NCBI GenBank assembly: GCA_905221605.1
Contig: CAJNDS010002111.1
Span: 127,001-191,000 of the forward strand
Length of the DNA: 64,000 nt
From: Symbiodinium natans
Taxonomy: Eukaryota; Sar; Dinophyceae; Suessiales; Symbiodiniaceae
Reading direction: 5' to 3'
In this document: positions 1-9,160 of the stretch, one piece after another
Layout of the letters: every line of letters starts with the position of its first letter
How positions within the stretch are numbered: position 1 is the stretch's first letter
The notes under the pieces: generated by a model
What the model was told of the DNA's origin: nothing
The model's input: the letters and a program-made list of their open reading frames with translations, nothing else
The model's database searches: none
Translations under genes and position numbers: made by a program

Positions 1-88
1 GGCTGCGGCAGTGTGTGTTTACCGTTCGCTTTCAGCCCTTGACAAGGCTCGAAGCCTGACACTCCGACGAGATGGTGGTGTTGCACTA

Positions 89-238
89 CTATTTGCTTCA
101 GAACCCCCAGAAAGGTTCTTCCTTGTAAGGGTAATGTGGTGATTGCTATTTGCTTAAGAGCCCCAAAACATGTTCTTCCATATAAGGGTTTTTGTGGTGA
201 TTGCGATCTTTGCTTCTTGGGGGGTCCTTAAGCAAAAA
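89..238. mobile_element. MITE family C, compound copy
   Basis: The left end CTATTTGCTTCAGAACCCCC (89-108) is followed by a second start, CTATTTGCTTAAGAGCCCC (146-164). The right end, GGGGGGTCCTTAAGCAAA, is the inverse of these. This is a palindromic non-autonomous element of about 95 bp with a partial duplicate at its left. Related copies lie at 19853, 52090 and 56911. It has no coding capacity. Confidence 0.6.
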
Positions 239-720
239 GTTGTGCGCGTGCTCGCTCATCAAACCCAGGATGGGGTACAACATCTCTTGGCTCTGCTTCC
301 TTGCGGCGTCTACATGCGTCCCTATTTACCTTCGCTGCGTCGGGGTGTTAGGCGAGTCCGGAACATCGCGTCGAAAACGGCGAGGACAGAGCCAGAAAAG
401 CAAGGAAGCCACTGCCAAGCAAACAGGGCCCACCAAGTTAGAGAATAAGCCCTAAACCCCAAACCGCAAACCCTAAACCAAGAAAACAGGGCCAATAAAA
501 CAGGGCCCACCAAGTTAGAGAATTAAGCCCAACCCTGAAGCCTAAGCCGAAGGCCTTGTTTCCAATGTCGGCCGACGCTCCGCTCAACCCCAGAAACCTC
601 AGACCCAGTAAAACCCCAAAACCACCAGCAACGTGAACCCTATAACCCCTAGTAACCTATCAACCCTGTGACCTCCATCTCTATGACCGCAAATTTAGTA
701 TAACCCCAAAAGTCCTACAA
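239..720. other. intergenic, no gene recognised
   Basis: Short overlapping reading frames here have no recognisable domain. A phrase of about 25 bp around 'cagggcccaccaagttagagaat' occurs twice (425-448 and 500-523), a short direct duplication. Otherwise nothing is supported. Confidence 0.5.
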
Positions 721-925
721 AGCCTACAAGCCCTTATAAGCCCTTATAAGCCTTCTAAGCCCTTGTAAGCCTTATAAGCCCTTATAAGCCTCACAAGCCT
801 TGTAAGCCCTTATAAGCCCTTAGAGCCCTTATAAGCCCTATGCCCTTATAAGCCCTTATAAGCCCTTAATGAGCCCTTATGCCCTGTATAAGGCCTTCAA
901 TAAGCCCTTATAAGCCCTTCTAGGC
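721..925. repeat. tandem CCCTTATAAG repeat
   Basis: A degenerate 10-bp unit, AAGCCCTTAT, is repeated about 20 times. Each unit carries the self-complementary CTTATAAG, so the array consists of short palindromes. It runs directly into a telomere-type array at 940. Confidence 0.8.
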
Positions 926-939
926 TCCGCCCTCCAAAA

Positions 940-1033
940 CCCTAAACCCTAAACCCTAAACCCTAAACCCTAAACCCTAAACCCTAAACCCTAAACCCTA
1001 AACCCTAAACCCTAAACCCTAAACCCTAAACCC
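940..1033 (-). repeat. telomere-type (CCCTAAA)n array
   Basis: About 13 almost perfect CCCTAAA units (TTTAGGG on the minus strand). It forms the left cap of the coding-like fragment at 1034-1126. Confidence 0.95.
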
Positions 1034-1126
1034 CTTTCTTGGTGCATCTCGGGCACCCAGTTTCATGGCAAGCGTCTCGGGCCCTGCCAAGATCGACTGC
1101 AAGCTTTCGGAGCTTGGCGTTCGGGG
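1034..1126 (-). pseudogene. coding-like fragment between telomere arrays (capped fragment 1)
   Basis: On the minus strand the frame is open across the whole fragment and includes NAKLRKLAVDLGRARDACHE followed by a CPRC. It has no start codon and no domain that I recognise. CCCTAAA lies on the left and TTTAGGG on the right, the polarity of a telomerase-healed linear fragment. It may be a captured exon piece; coding origin is inferred from amino-acid character only. Confidence 0.45.
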
Positions 1127-1233
1127 GTTTAGGGTCGGTTTCGGGTTTAGGTTTAGGGTTTAGGGTTTAGGGTTCAGGGTTTCGGGTTTCGGGTTTAGGG
1201 CTTAGGGTTTAGGGCTTAGGGTTTAGGGCTTAG
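1127..1233 (+). repeat. telomere-type (TTTAGGG)n array, degenerate
   Basis: TTTAGGG units are mixed with TTCAGGG, TTTCGGG and CTTAGGG variants. It is the right cap of the fragment at 1034-1126. Confidence 0.9.
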
Positions 1234-1299
1234 GCCACCCAGGTCAACGACCAACATGGATTGCTTGGTCCAGCAAGAGGCGCGCCACCAACTTAGCAC

Positions 1300-1428
1300 A
1301 CCCTAAACCTTAAACCCTAAACCCTAAACCCTAAACCTTAAACCCTAAACCCTAAGCCCTAAACCCTATACCCTATACCCTAAACCCTAAACCCTAAACC
1401 CTAAACCCTAAACCCTAAACCCTAAACC
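1300..1428 (-). repeat. telomere-type (CCCTAAA)n array
   Basis: About 18 CCCTAAA units with a few CCTTAAA, CCCTATA and CCCTAAG variants. It is the left cap of the next coding-like fragment. Confidence 0.93.
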
Positions 1429-1555
1429 TACACCATCATCTACACCTGCAAGCTCTCCGGCCTGCGACTCCAGGCTGCGGATTTGGGGGACTTCAGAGGG
1501 GACAACAAGGCAGAAGCTGCCGAGGTCTTTAAATCTTAGGAGTTTCAGGGCTTTG
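1429..1555 (+). pseudogene. coding-like fragment between telomere arrays (capped fragment 2)
   Basis: A plus-strand frame begins inside the last repeat unit and reads YTIIYTCKLSGLRLQAADLG and then a further 16 residues, before TAG at 1537-1539 (36 codons). Composition is protein-like, with no start codon and no family recognised. CCCTAAA is on the left and TTTAGGG on the right. Confidence 0.45.
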
Positions 1556-1610
1556 TTTAGGGTTTAGGGTTTGGGGTTTGGGGTTTGGGGTTTAGGGTTT
1601 AGGGTTTAGG
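1556..1610 (+). repeat. telomere-type (TTTAGGG)n array
   Basis: TTTAGGG and TTTGGGG units; right cap of the fragment at 1429. Confidence 0.9.
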
Positions 1611-1762
1611 TGTGTACAGGCTGGAGTCAAAGCAGCAGCCCCGAACCCGAAACAGTGCAACCCGCCCACCCCACCCCCGCCTGTGCCAGCACTTGGGCTT
1701 GGGCTCTTGTCCTTCCCAATGGCCGTGATTCGGGGTTATCAGGGTGAGGGTTGTTGGGGTAT

Positions 1763-1797
1763 TAGGCTTTAGGGTTTAGGGTTTAGGGTTTAGGGTC
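1763..1797 (+). repeat. short (TTTAGGG)n array
   Basis: About five units. It is followed at once by CCCTAAAACCGAAACCC, so two repeat orientations meet near 1796. Confidence 0.85.
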
Positions 1798-2019
1798 CCT
1801 AAAACCGAAACCCTCAACCCCCCCAGACCAGTCAGGGGTCGTGTCGGGGCGGGCTTAGGAAGCTCCTGTTCAGAGACCAGGCTGTGAGGCTTAAGGCACC
1901 TTAAGCTCCTCACTGCTGAGCCCCGTAAACTACTCAAAGCCCCAAAGCCGAAACCCTAAACGCGTCCTGGGGCGTGGACGGCGAGGCTGCCGGACCTTGG
2001 GAGCCTGGGATTAGGCCGG

Positions 2020-2115
2020 GTTTAGGGTTTAGGGTTTAGGGTTCAGGGTTTAGGGTTTAGGGTTTAGGGTTTAGGGTTCAGGGTTCAGGGTTTAGGGCTT
2101 AGGGTTTAGGGTTTA
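2020..2115 (+). repeat. telomere-type (TTTAGGG)n array
   Basis: About 13 units, some TTCAGGG and CTTAGGG. Confidence 0.9.
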
Positions 2116-2410
2116 CGCGCAGGAATCCTGCATGCGAACCAAGGCCTGTGGGCAAACCTATTAGTAGCTTTTCGCTTCGGGGCCTATGAGACCCCCTTCG
2201 AAAGCCCACAATGGGGGACACTTTGGATCCCTACAATGACACCTGCATATAGGGTTTCATCGATGCTTCACATTCAACCCAACTCAGCAGCGCAGACTAC
2301 TGAGAGAGTCTGAGAGATGAGACTTAAATGATAGGTTTTAGGGTTTCACGTGTTATCAGAAGCCCCAAGTCCCGAAGAAACCCTAGATTCTTAAGCTCCC
2401 CGATTCCCTT
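2116..2410. other. unique spacer, nothing recognised
   Basis: Non-repetitive sequence without a convincing reading frame or element ends. Confidence 0.4.
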
Positions 2411-2440
2411 CCCCCCCCCCCCCAAAAAAAAAAAAAAAAA
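2411..2440. repeat. poly-C/poly-A tract
   Basis: A run of 13 C is followed directly by 17 A. Confidence 0.95.
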
Positions 2441-2472
2441 CTAAGCCATGACCCCCTGAACCCAAAAATCAC

Positions 2473-2550
2473 ACTAAACCCGAAACCCTGAACCCTAAAC
2501 CCTAAACCCTAAGCCCGAAACCCGAAACCCTAAACCCTAAACCCTAAACC
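2473..2550 (-). repeat. telomere-type (CCCTAAA)n array
   Basis: About 10 units with CCCGAAA and CCCTGAA variants; left cap of the fragment at 2551. Confidence 0.9.
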
Positions 2551-2669
2551 CCCGCGGCACCTCGCCGCTTGAGCAGGCCCTGCCAGCTTCCTCCACTGCC
2601 CTCTGCGAAGGAGGCAGCCGCCTCCTGGAGCCCAATGGCCTCCCAGGGATATCTTTGGGAGGGGGGAGG
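2551..2669. pseudogene. coding-like fragment between telomere arrays (capped fragment 3)
   Basis: A GC-rich unique stretch with an open plus-strand frame containing GTSPLEQALPASSTALCEGG; a minus-strand frame is also open, so the coding strand is uncertain. CCCTAAA is on the left and TTTAGGG on the right. Confidence 0.35.
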
Positions 2670-2847
2670 GTAGGGTTTAGGGTTTAGGGTTTAGGGTTCA
2701 GGGTTCAGGGTTCAGGGTTCAGGGTTCAGGGTTCAGGGTTCAGGGTTCAGGGTTCAGGGTTCAGGGTTCAGGGTTCAGGATTCAGGGTTTAGGGTTTAGG
2801 GTTTAGGGCTTCGGGTTTAGGGTTTAAGGTTTATGGTTTAGGGTGTA
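2670..2847 (+). repeat. telomere-type array with homogeneous TTCAGGG block
   Basis: TTTAGGG units flank about 13 consecutive TTCAGGG units (about 2697-2788). A pure variant block suggests local tandem amplification rather than independent point mutations. Confidence 0.93.
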
Positions 2848-3715
2848 TAGAAGGGAAGCTCGCTTGTGCTAAGAGCACCCGGGCCGCTCACCCCAACCAC
2901 CCAAACTATTCTCATTTAGGCTTTAGGGTTCCCCCCCCCAAACCCCCCTCAAGGGGGGCTTTCTTGCTTTTTACTTCTTGCCGTTTTGTAGGAGAGGAAT
3001 GTACTAGCTATTGGCCGGTATTCTGGCTCTTGTGTTCGAGAGGAACTGGAGCTGAGGAGCCTAAGGGACTGCCCAGTCTCCGGACTAAGGGAGTTCCGAG
3101 GCCCTCCCGAAAACCCGGAGTGCCTGCTGCCTCAGCTGGAAGAGCACGGACTCCACCTTGACTCTGGGGTTTATGGGTTGAGGGTTTCGGGTTTAGGGTT
3201 TACGTTCGATGATGGGAGCCTTCCCCTATAGTTCAGGGTCTGACAACATGCATAAAGAGGGCCCAACAATTCAGATCAACCTCAGAGGCAGGAGCCCAGA
3301 GCATTCCTGAAACCAAGCTGTACCTGGTAGGGTTTCTGGCCTGGGGGCTGTGCAGGGCCTTACCTGGCCATCAAGGGGAACTTTGGGCAGTCCTCTTGTG
3401 GTGTCAGATCCTTTTTGTTAGCAGGAGGAGGTTGGAGAGGCTTGAATCTGGAATCTGAAAACCTTCAATCCTACACCCTGGCCGTACCTGCAGCAGATGG
3501 CCGAAGAGATCGCGCAGAGCTGGGTCCTTCAGCCGGGTCGCTCAGGGTAACGGGCGGCACGGGATTGGGATATGTACTCATTCTATACAGGTTGAGGGTC
3601 GGGTTGAGATAACTTATCTCTGGCCCGAGGTCGGCGGCAAATATATGTTTGAGATGCTTTTGAAACAGCAACTGCAGCAAGCTTTCACCCCCACGCAGAA
3701 CCACTCAAGCCTAAA
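2848..3715. other. mostly unique DNA, no gene recognised
   Basis: Small frames at 2964-3161 and 3415-3612 show no domain or start context. A few isolated TTTAGGG-like units occur near 3170-3205. Confidence 0.4.
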
Positions 3716-3790
3716 TCCCTGAACCCCTAAACCCTAAACCCTAAACCCTAAACCCTAAACCCTAAACCCTAAATCCCTGAACCCCTAAAC
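3716..3790 (-). repeat. telomere-type (CCCTAAA)n array
   Basis: About 10 units, edged on both sides by CCCTGAACCCCTAAA. Confidence 0.9.
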
Positions 3791-4111
3791 TCCTCGATCT
3801 TCACTTCGAGACCGAGAGTCTTCTCTGCATCTTGACCTTCAGCAGGGGCTTCTGAATGAAAACAGAAGGCTCCCCAGAACCATCTCATCTGTTTCTGTGC
3901 AAAATGATTGCAGTTTTGTGGGTCCAACCACATCCTGGGATCCCCCACAGGATTTGGATGTAGGATTGGGCTGTATGAGTAGGATTAGTTGTAGGGGCCT
4001 TTCCCTTCATTTCTCCCAAAAACATCTCCGGTTTTGAAATCGGGGCCCTCACTGGGCCTTACAACGCCGAAGCCCCAAAAAGGGCCGAGTCTACCCGCTA
4101 CCCCTTTCCGA

Positions 4112-4154
4112 AGAGGGTTTAGGGTTCAGGGTTTAGGGCTTAGGGTTTAGGGAT
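4112..4154 (+). repeat. short (TTTAGGG)n array
   Basis: About six units with TTCAGGG and CTTAGGG variants. Confidence 0.85.
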
Positions 4155-4221
4155 GTTTTCACGCCCTCGCCTGGCACACCCGAAACCCTAAACCCAGCCA
4201 AGACCGAAAGCCCAGCTAATA

Positions 4222-4392
4222 TTAGGGGCCTGAATAATTAGAACAGGATTTTGGGTGGTTATTGTAGCATAAACATAAAGGGATCATGGGGGAATATTGC
4301 TAGTCCACAGAAGCCACTAAACCCAAAACCCTAAACCCTGAACCCTGAACCCTAAACCCTAAACCCTAGTTATTCCGAGCCCCTACAGTAGG
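4222..4392. mobile_element. MITE family D interrupted by telomere repeats
   Basis: The ends match other D copies: TAGGGGCCTGAATAATTAGA at the left and TTATTCCGAGCCCCTA at the right. Between them is an insert at 4305-4370 of about seven CCCTAAA-type units, flanked by the tetranucleotide TAGT (4301-4304 and 4367-4370). The copy at 38154 lacks the insert. This dates the repeat insertion after the MITE insertion. Confidence 0.65.
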
Positions 4393-4465
4393 CCCCCCAG
4401 CGCAGCCGCCGCAAAGCCGACGCCGAGGCCTTGCGCAAGGCCGAGGGGAGGCCCAGAGAGCCGAA
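4393..4465 (+). pseudogene. coding-like fragment, charged and helical
   Basis: The plus strand reads SRRKADAEALRKAEGRPRE, typical of a coiled-coil or charged linker. Here CCCTAAA repeats lie on both sides, so it does not follow the usual opposed polarity. Confidence 0.4.
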
Positions 4466-4530
4466 CCCTAAACCCTAAACCCTAAACCCCAAACCCCAAA
4501 CCCCAAACCCTAAACCCTGAACCCTACCCC
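4466..4530 (-). repeat. telomere-type (CCCTAAA)n array
   Basis: CCCTAAA and CCCCAAA units with one CCCTGAA. Confidence 0.9.
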
Positions 4531-4623
4531 TTAGGAGCTTCGGCGCAAAAAAAAGGACAGGGATGGTACAGGGAACCAGAACATTTTTATTTAGGAACCC
4601 CTAAGTTAAGCCCTAACATATGT

Positions 4624-4700
4624 AGAGTTTAGGGTTTCGGGTTTCGGGTTTAGGGCTTATAGGGTTTAGGGTTTAGGATTTAGGGCTTATAGGGTTTAGG
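4624..4700 (+). repeat. telomere-type (TTTAGGG)n array
   Basis: TTTAGGG, TTTCGGG and CTTATAGGG units; the CTTATAGGG variant appears twice about 43 bp apart. Confidence 0.88.
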
Positions 4701-4856
4701 GAGATTCCGCTACGGAACCAGAAGAAAACACAGCAAGGCCTGCGTCGTGGACCGCGCCGAGGCGCTGAGTTCCACCAGGGCCTTGCGGCACGCGCGCACG
4801 CGCGCACGCGCGAGGCTTTTGGGGGCTCCTTTCCTTCGCTTGGGGCTGTTCAAGGC
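4701..4856 (+). pseudogene. coding-like fragment with Z-DNA-prone tail
   Basis: The plus strand reads SKACVVDRAEALSSTRALRH before entering a 25-bp alternating GCACGC tract (4788-4812). It has TTTAGGG arrays on both sides and no recognisable family. Confidence 0.35.
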
Positions 4857-4932
4857 TTTAGGGTGTTGGGGTTTAGGGTTTAGGGTTTAGGGTTGAGGGT
4901 TGAGGGTTTTTGGGCTTTAGGGTTTAGGGTGA
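4857..4932 (+). repeat. telomere-type (TTTAGGG)n array
   Basis: About 8 units including TTGAGGG variants. Confidence 0.88.
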
Positions 4933-5044
4933 AGATGGGTGAAGGGGTTCAAGAGTTCTGGTTTCGAGTCTTGGGGGTTCGGTTTGTCAAAGGGTAGCAC
5001 AAGCGGTTAGGGAGCTTTGTGTCTTGGGCTTTTTTGGGGGGTCG

Positions 5045-5154
5045 TACTTGGAGGTTCATGGGTATACGTAGGGTTATAAGTATGGTAGTTAGACTTACAA
5101 CCCCAGCTAGGGCACTTCTAACCCTACTTATAACTACCCATGAACCTCCAAGTA
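5045..5154. mobile_element. MITE family A, full copy (110 bp)
   Basis: It begins TACTTGGAGGTTCATGGGTA and ends with the inverse, TACCCATGAACCTCCAAGTA. The interior is also nearly palindromic. TA at both ends fits a TA target duplication as in Stowaway or Tc1/mariner MITEs. The right flank is TAGGG. No coding capacity; other copies occur throughout the window. Confidence 0.85.
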
Positions 5155-5234
5155 GGGCCTTAGGGCGGGTCACCCTGCAACCGGCACCCTCTGCGCACCC
5201 CTGGGCTCGAAGCACCCCAAAAAACCAAGAGTTA

Positions 5235-5272
5235 AACCCTAAACCCCAAACCCCAAACCCTAAACCCTAATT
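5235..5272 (-). repeat. short (CCCTAAA)n array
   Basis: Five units, two of them CCCCAAA. Confidence 0.85.
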
Positions 5273-5392
5273 TAAACTCTTACATAACTCTGGAGGCCGT
5301 CGGAAGGGCCACTGGAAGGCATCCTCCTCTTCTTCTCAGAATGCAGAAAATGTAAAGGTTTACCCTCATCTACTTGGAGGTCGTGGCAGATG

Positions 5393-5520
5393 AGGGTTTA
5401 GGGTTTAGGGTTTAGGGTTCAGGGTTTAGGGTTTAGGGTTTCGGGTTTAGGGTTTCGGGTTTCGGGTTTCGGGTGTCGGGTTTCGGGCTTAGGGTTTAGG
5501 GTTTAGGGTTTAGGGTTTAG
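5393..5520 (+). repeat. telomere-type (TTTAGGG)n array
   Basis: About 18 units with a TTTCGGG-rich middle. Its last unit runs into a MITE A end. Confidence 0.92.
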
Positions 5521-5627
5521 GAGGTTCATAGGTAGCTATAAGTAGGGTTGTAAGTGCCTTAAGTGGGGTTCTTGGCATCACTACCATACTTGTAGCCCTA
5601 CTTATACTACCGATGAACCTCCAAGTA
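5519..5627. mobile_element. MITE family A, copy at the edge of a telomere array
   Basis: AGGAGGTTCATAGGTAGCTATA at the left and GATGAACCTCCAAGTA at the right. The left end lies in the TTTA of the preceding TTTAGGG array; the right flank is TAGGA. Confidence 0.75.
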
Positions 5628-5870
5628 GGAGTAACTTGGAATAAGAAGGGTGCCCTTTTTTGGTTCACAAAGGCGGGGCCTACTCTGGGCCCTAGTCATC
5701 ACCGAAACCCCTATAAAAGCCAGGTGCACGTCGTCAGAACCATCCTGGAACTCAGCCGATCTCTTCGCTTCGCTTTCGGGGATTCGAAGGACTTGGCATT
5801 GGAGGTTGGCCGTAGATTGGGCTACGGCGCAGCGGGTTTCCCCAAGCCCCAATGTGGTTGTTCTGAACTG

Positions 5871-6025
5871 CCCAGAGAGCCCAATACCCCTTAATTAAGG
5901 AATATACCTTAAATTCAATTAGGGTCCGGATTTAATTTAGGCAGTTTTTGTTTTTTGGTGTATATAAGGAACCTTCATATGGTTTAAGGTATATTCCTTT
6001 TTTCAGGGGTATTGGGCTCTCTGGG
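5871..6025. mobile_element. MITE family G with perfect 20-bp terminal inverted repeats
   Basis: CCCAGAGAGCCCAATACCCC at 5871-5890 is exactly inverted at 6006-6025. Inner palindromic matches (AAGGAATATACCTTAAA versus TTTAAGGTATATTCCTT) extend the pairing. It is 155 bp, AT-rich inside and non-coding. It is the only copy seen here. Confidence 0.8.
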
Positions 6026-6120
6026 TATGTGGTCCCCTTCCAAGGAGCTCCGAGTGCGACGCGGTGTAGGGCAACCCAAGCTGGGACAATCAGGCAACTC
6101 TTCCATCCCCATCTTGGCGA

Positions 6121-6282
6121 AACCCTAAAGCCTAAACCCCAAGGCCTTAAACCCTAAACCCTGCACCCTGAACCCTGAATCCTGAACCCTGAACCCTGAA
6201 CCCTAAACCCTAAACCCTAAACCCTAAACCCTAAAGCCTTAACCCTAGACCCTAGACCCTAGACCCTAAACCCTAAACCCGA
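6121..6282 (-). repeat. telomere-type (CCCTAAA)n array with variant blocks
   Basis: About 22 units, including a CCCTGAA block (6160-6205) and a CCCTAGA block (6243-6266). Confidence 0.93.
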
Positions 6283-6373
6283 AGCGAGTGCTCAGTGCCT
6301 CCTGCAGGGCGGCCCGGGAGACCGCGCCTGTGTCAGCAAGCTCCCAGGTCTGTTGTTTTCAAGGCTTGCCATG
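6283..6373 (-). pseudogene. coding-like fragment between telomere arrays (capped fragment 4)
   Basis: The minus strand reads WELADTGAVSRAALQEALST, helical in character. CCCTAAA is on the left and TTTAGGG on the right. No family recognised. Confidence 0.42.
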
Positions 6374-6447
6374 CGGTTTAGGGTTTAGGGTTTAGGGTTT
6401 AGGGTTTAGGGTTTAGGGTTTAGGGTTAGGGTTTAGGGGTTCAGGGT
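6374..6447 (+). repeat. telomere-type (TTTAGGG)n array
   Basis: About 10 units, nearly perfect. Confidence 0.93.
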
Positions 6448-6538
6448 TCAGGAAAAGACTTGCAAGGCGCGTCGGCGCAGTCACGAGGCTTGGCACCACT
6501 TGTAGCTCCAGGGTTTAGGATCTACAGGGTTTATGTGG

Positions 6539-6606
6539 GGGTTTACGAAACTAAGGGATCCCTTATATGGACCCCCAAAATAGTAGGATTCCCTCATAAT
6601 AAGTAC
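6539..6606. mobile_element. MITE-like family H, partial copy
   Basis: GTTTACGAAACTAAGGGATC followed by ACCCCCAAAATAGTAGGATT. The same ordered blocks recur at 14688 and, with a telomere insertion, at 30337. Confidence 0.5.
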
Positions 6607-6906
6607 CACAGCGCCACTGCAGCTGTGCATCTCGCCCTAGAGCGCTCTGGGGCATGTGTTGCATTTGGCGTTTTTACGCCTCACCACACCCTGCGCTTTT
6701 GACAGCGCCTCTTCTTTCTTTTCACGTGCTGCCTCTAACCACCTACGGGCCTAGGTTGTGTTGCAGATACAGTTTCCTGATGAAGAGGACTGATGTTTTT
6801 CTACGCTCGGGATTCCCTTTTACTTTTCTGTGGGCTAGTTATAAGAAGGCTTCTAAGTGCCCTAAGACCATACAGATCCGAACACTACACATGCGCTCCC
6901 CTAGGC

Positions 6907-6945
6907 CCTGAACCCTAAACCCCAAACCCCAAACCCTAAACCCTA
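6907..6945 (-). repeat. short (CCCTAAA)n array
   Basis: Five units, two CCCCAAA. Confidence 0.85.
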
Positions 6946-7035
6946 TGGCCTATAGGTGCCGAGACAGACGAGGATGCCGCCACCGAGGCGGCCATCGTGG
7001 TGCTCGTCTGGTCACTCATGGCCAATTGAGAGCTT

Positions 7036-7160
7036 CTGGGGTTTAGGGTTTAGGCTTTGGAATTTGGGAATTGCTGGTTTGAAGGTCTGGGCATTTGGGG
7101 TTTAGGGTTTAGGGCTTAGGGTCTGGAATTTTGGAATTGCTGGTTTGAGGGTCTGGGCGT
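7036..7160 (+). repeat. 65-bp direct duplication with TTTAGGG units
   Basis: The phrase GGAATTTGGGAATTGCTGGT and the following GTCTGGGC occur at about 7058-7094 and 7123-7159, separated by TTTAGGG units. Confidence 0.75.
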
Positions 7161-9085
7161 TGAGGCCGACAATGCAAAAAAACAATGCATCTAGCAGTTT
7201 CTGATTTCGGCTCGAGTCGGATGGTGTGACAAGTGAGGTGGCATCATGGGGCTGCCTTTGGCAATCAACTAAAAAAGGTCTGGAAGTTGGATGTAAGTAG
7301 ACCTGACTTTCCAAACCATTCGTCGGTGGCCCGATTCCCGTTCGTGCTACAAGTAGACTCTTCGCGCAACGGCTACGCTTGAGCTGAAAGAATGGTGAAC
7401 GCTTGACATCACTTCTCCACCCTGAACGGGCCTAGCATTCCAGAACACACAACAGCGACAGCAAGGAACTCGAAAAGCACTGTCGAGCTGACAGTTTCCG
7501 GTAGCAGGGTGCGTCCTGAAGATGGTCATGACTCTTCTGCGCTGCGTTCGTACATGCTCTCGCCTCCGTTGATGTCTCTTAGTTTCTCAGTGTCTCTTAG
7601 AGTGGGCGGGTGAGAGGATGCGTGGATGGGTGAGTGGATGCGTGGTTGAGGGCGCGGCTATGTGGCTGATGCTTTTGCAACAAAAAACGAAGGGTAGCAT
7701 TCGACGTCTACACATGTCGGCGAATTTCTGCAAACGAGGGCAGCAGCAAGAACTGCAGAACATCTCATCAGTCGACCCAGGTTTAGCTGCGTCTAGCGGC
7801 ATTCAAAAAAACAAAGGACCAAGACATGTGTCCTGCCTTCCTGCCCCGCTTTCTCAATTGGATGCAAATGCACAAGCGCTTGGCGCAACATGGCTAATCT
7901 TCGGTACTGTCTTACCAGTCATGCCAATACGAAAGAAATCGCTGGAAAGATGTTGACAGCTGTCGGCGACGTGCCACTCTGGACAGTACCGAAAGGAAAA
8001 ATCAGGGCGACCGGAGTCTAGTGACCAGCTCAGTGTAACAAAAACGAAAGACATTGTTTGCACTGTAAACAGCAACTGTTGAGTTGCTCAGCACTAGAAG
8101 CTGCGGTCAACCTGATGTGGGCACACCGCCCCAGCAGCTTACATCTGTCCATCAGCTTTGTATGGAAGTCACCTGGGCTTGTGGGATGCAACGCCAAGTT
8201 TCCTGAGGCCTAGAGTGGGCCTGGAGCTTCATGAGGGGCAAATTTGTGTGGTATTTACCCTAAACCCTAAACCCTAAACCTTTGTGAGCCTTGTGGCTAT
8301 TTTTAGTCGATCTGGGTCCAGCTTGCGAAGTCACCCAAATCGAAACGCTTCTCCGAACTTGAAAGCTGCATGGGCACGTGTACAGGCGGTAGAAACAACC
8401 AAAGGTAAAGGCCCCGCACCCAGAAGCCGCTTGTCAAGTGCATACCGTCCCGGGGGGAGGTTCAACTCATCCGATGTTCTGCTACGACTTCAGCATGGAC
8501 CTCGCAGCTACCACAGATGCGGCAGCTACAACTGGCAACGATCCCTGCAATCAACCTGGTGGGTTCTCCGGGTCTGAGACATAGCATCTTTTGACCGCTG
8601 TGCCGCAGTTAAGCTGCTTGCTTCTATTTTTTCATGCTGGCATCTCCTGGCTCGTGACGTGATGTCCCAACAGCAACTTCTCCCTTTCCCTTTTGCATGC
8701 TTTGATGACCGGTCCCTTCCGATTTAGCAGGAGGCTCGTGAGGTTGATTGCACGTGTGTGCGCAAAAGCAATCAACCTGGCAAGTGAAATCGAGGTGGGT
8801 CTTTTGAGGAATGATATTTGCAGAGTACCACACAGACCCTGAAAGCACGAACCCCTAAACCCAAACGTGCCGCATTTCAGCTCCACGCGAGCTCCGCAGC
8901 CACAAGGGGTGGCCTCGTCCTGATGAGGATCACATTCTTAGAGATAGGCATGGCTAGATGGATGAGGGTCTGGGGTTAGTAAACGATACTCACCTCTTTC
9001 TCCAGAAAATACCCTTAAACAACATGAAATAACAATGTGTGTGCATCCCTTTGGCTTTTCGTCATGAGCACCTAAACCATTCATA
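7161..9085. other. long unique region, no gene recognised
   Basis: Frames at 7618-7956 (+, 112 codons) and 8284-8577 (+, 97 codons) are the longest but show no domain, signal or repeated structure, and frames of similar length occur on the other strand. Three CCCTAAA units stand alone at 8259-8280. This could hold exons of an unrecognised gene; I cannot support one. Confidence 0.4.
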
Positions 9086-9086
9086 A

Positions 9087-9160
9087 TTTCCTCTATACTC
9101 CCCTGAGAACCTTAATAAAAATATGCTTAATATCCTCTTGGGTTTCATATAAAAAACAAT
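9087..9160. repeat. dispersed repeat J, copy 1
   Basis: Shares TATACTCCCC..GAACC..AATA and AATATCCTCTTGGGTTT with 19465-19525. This is about 70 bp of dispersed similarity, probably the end of a small mobile element. Confidence 0.55.
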
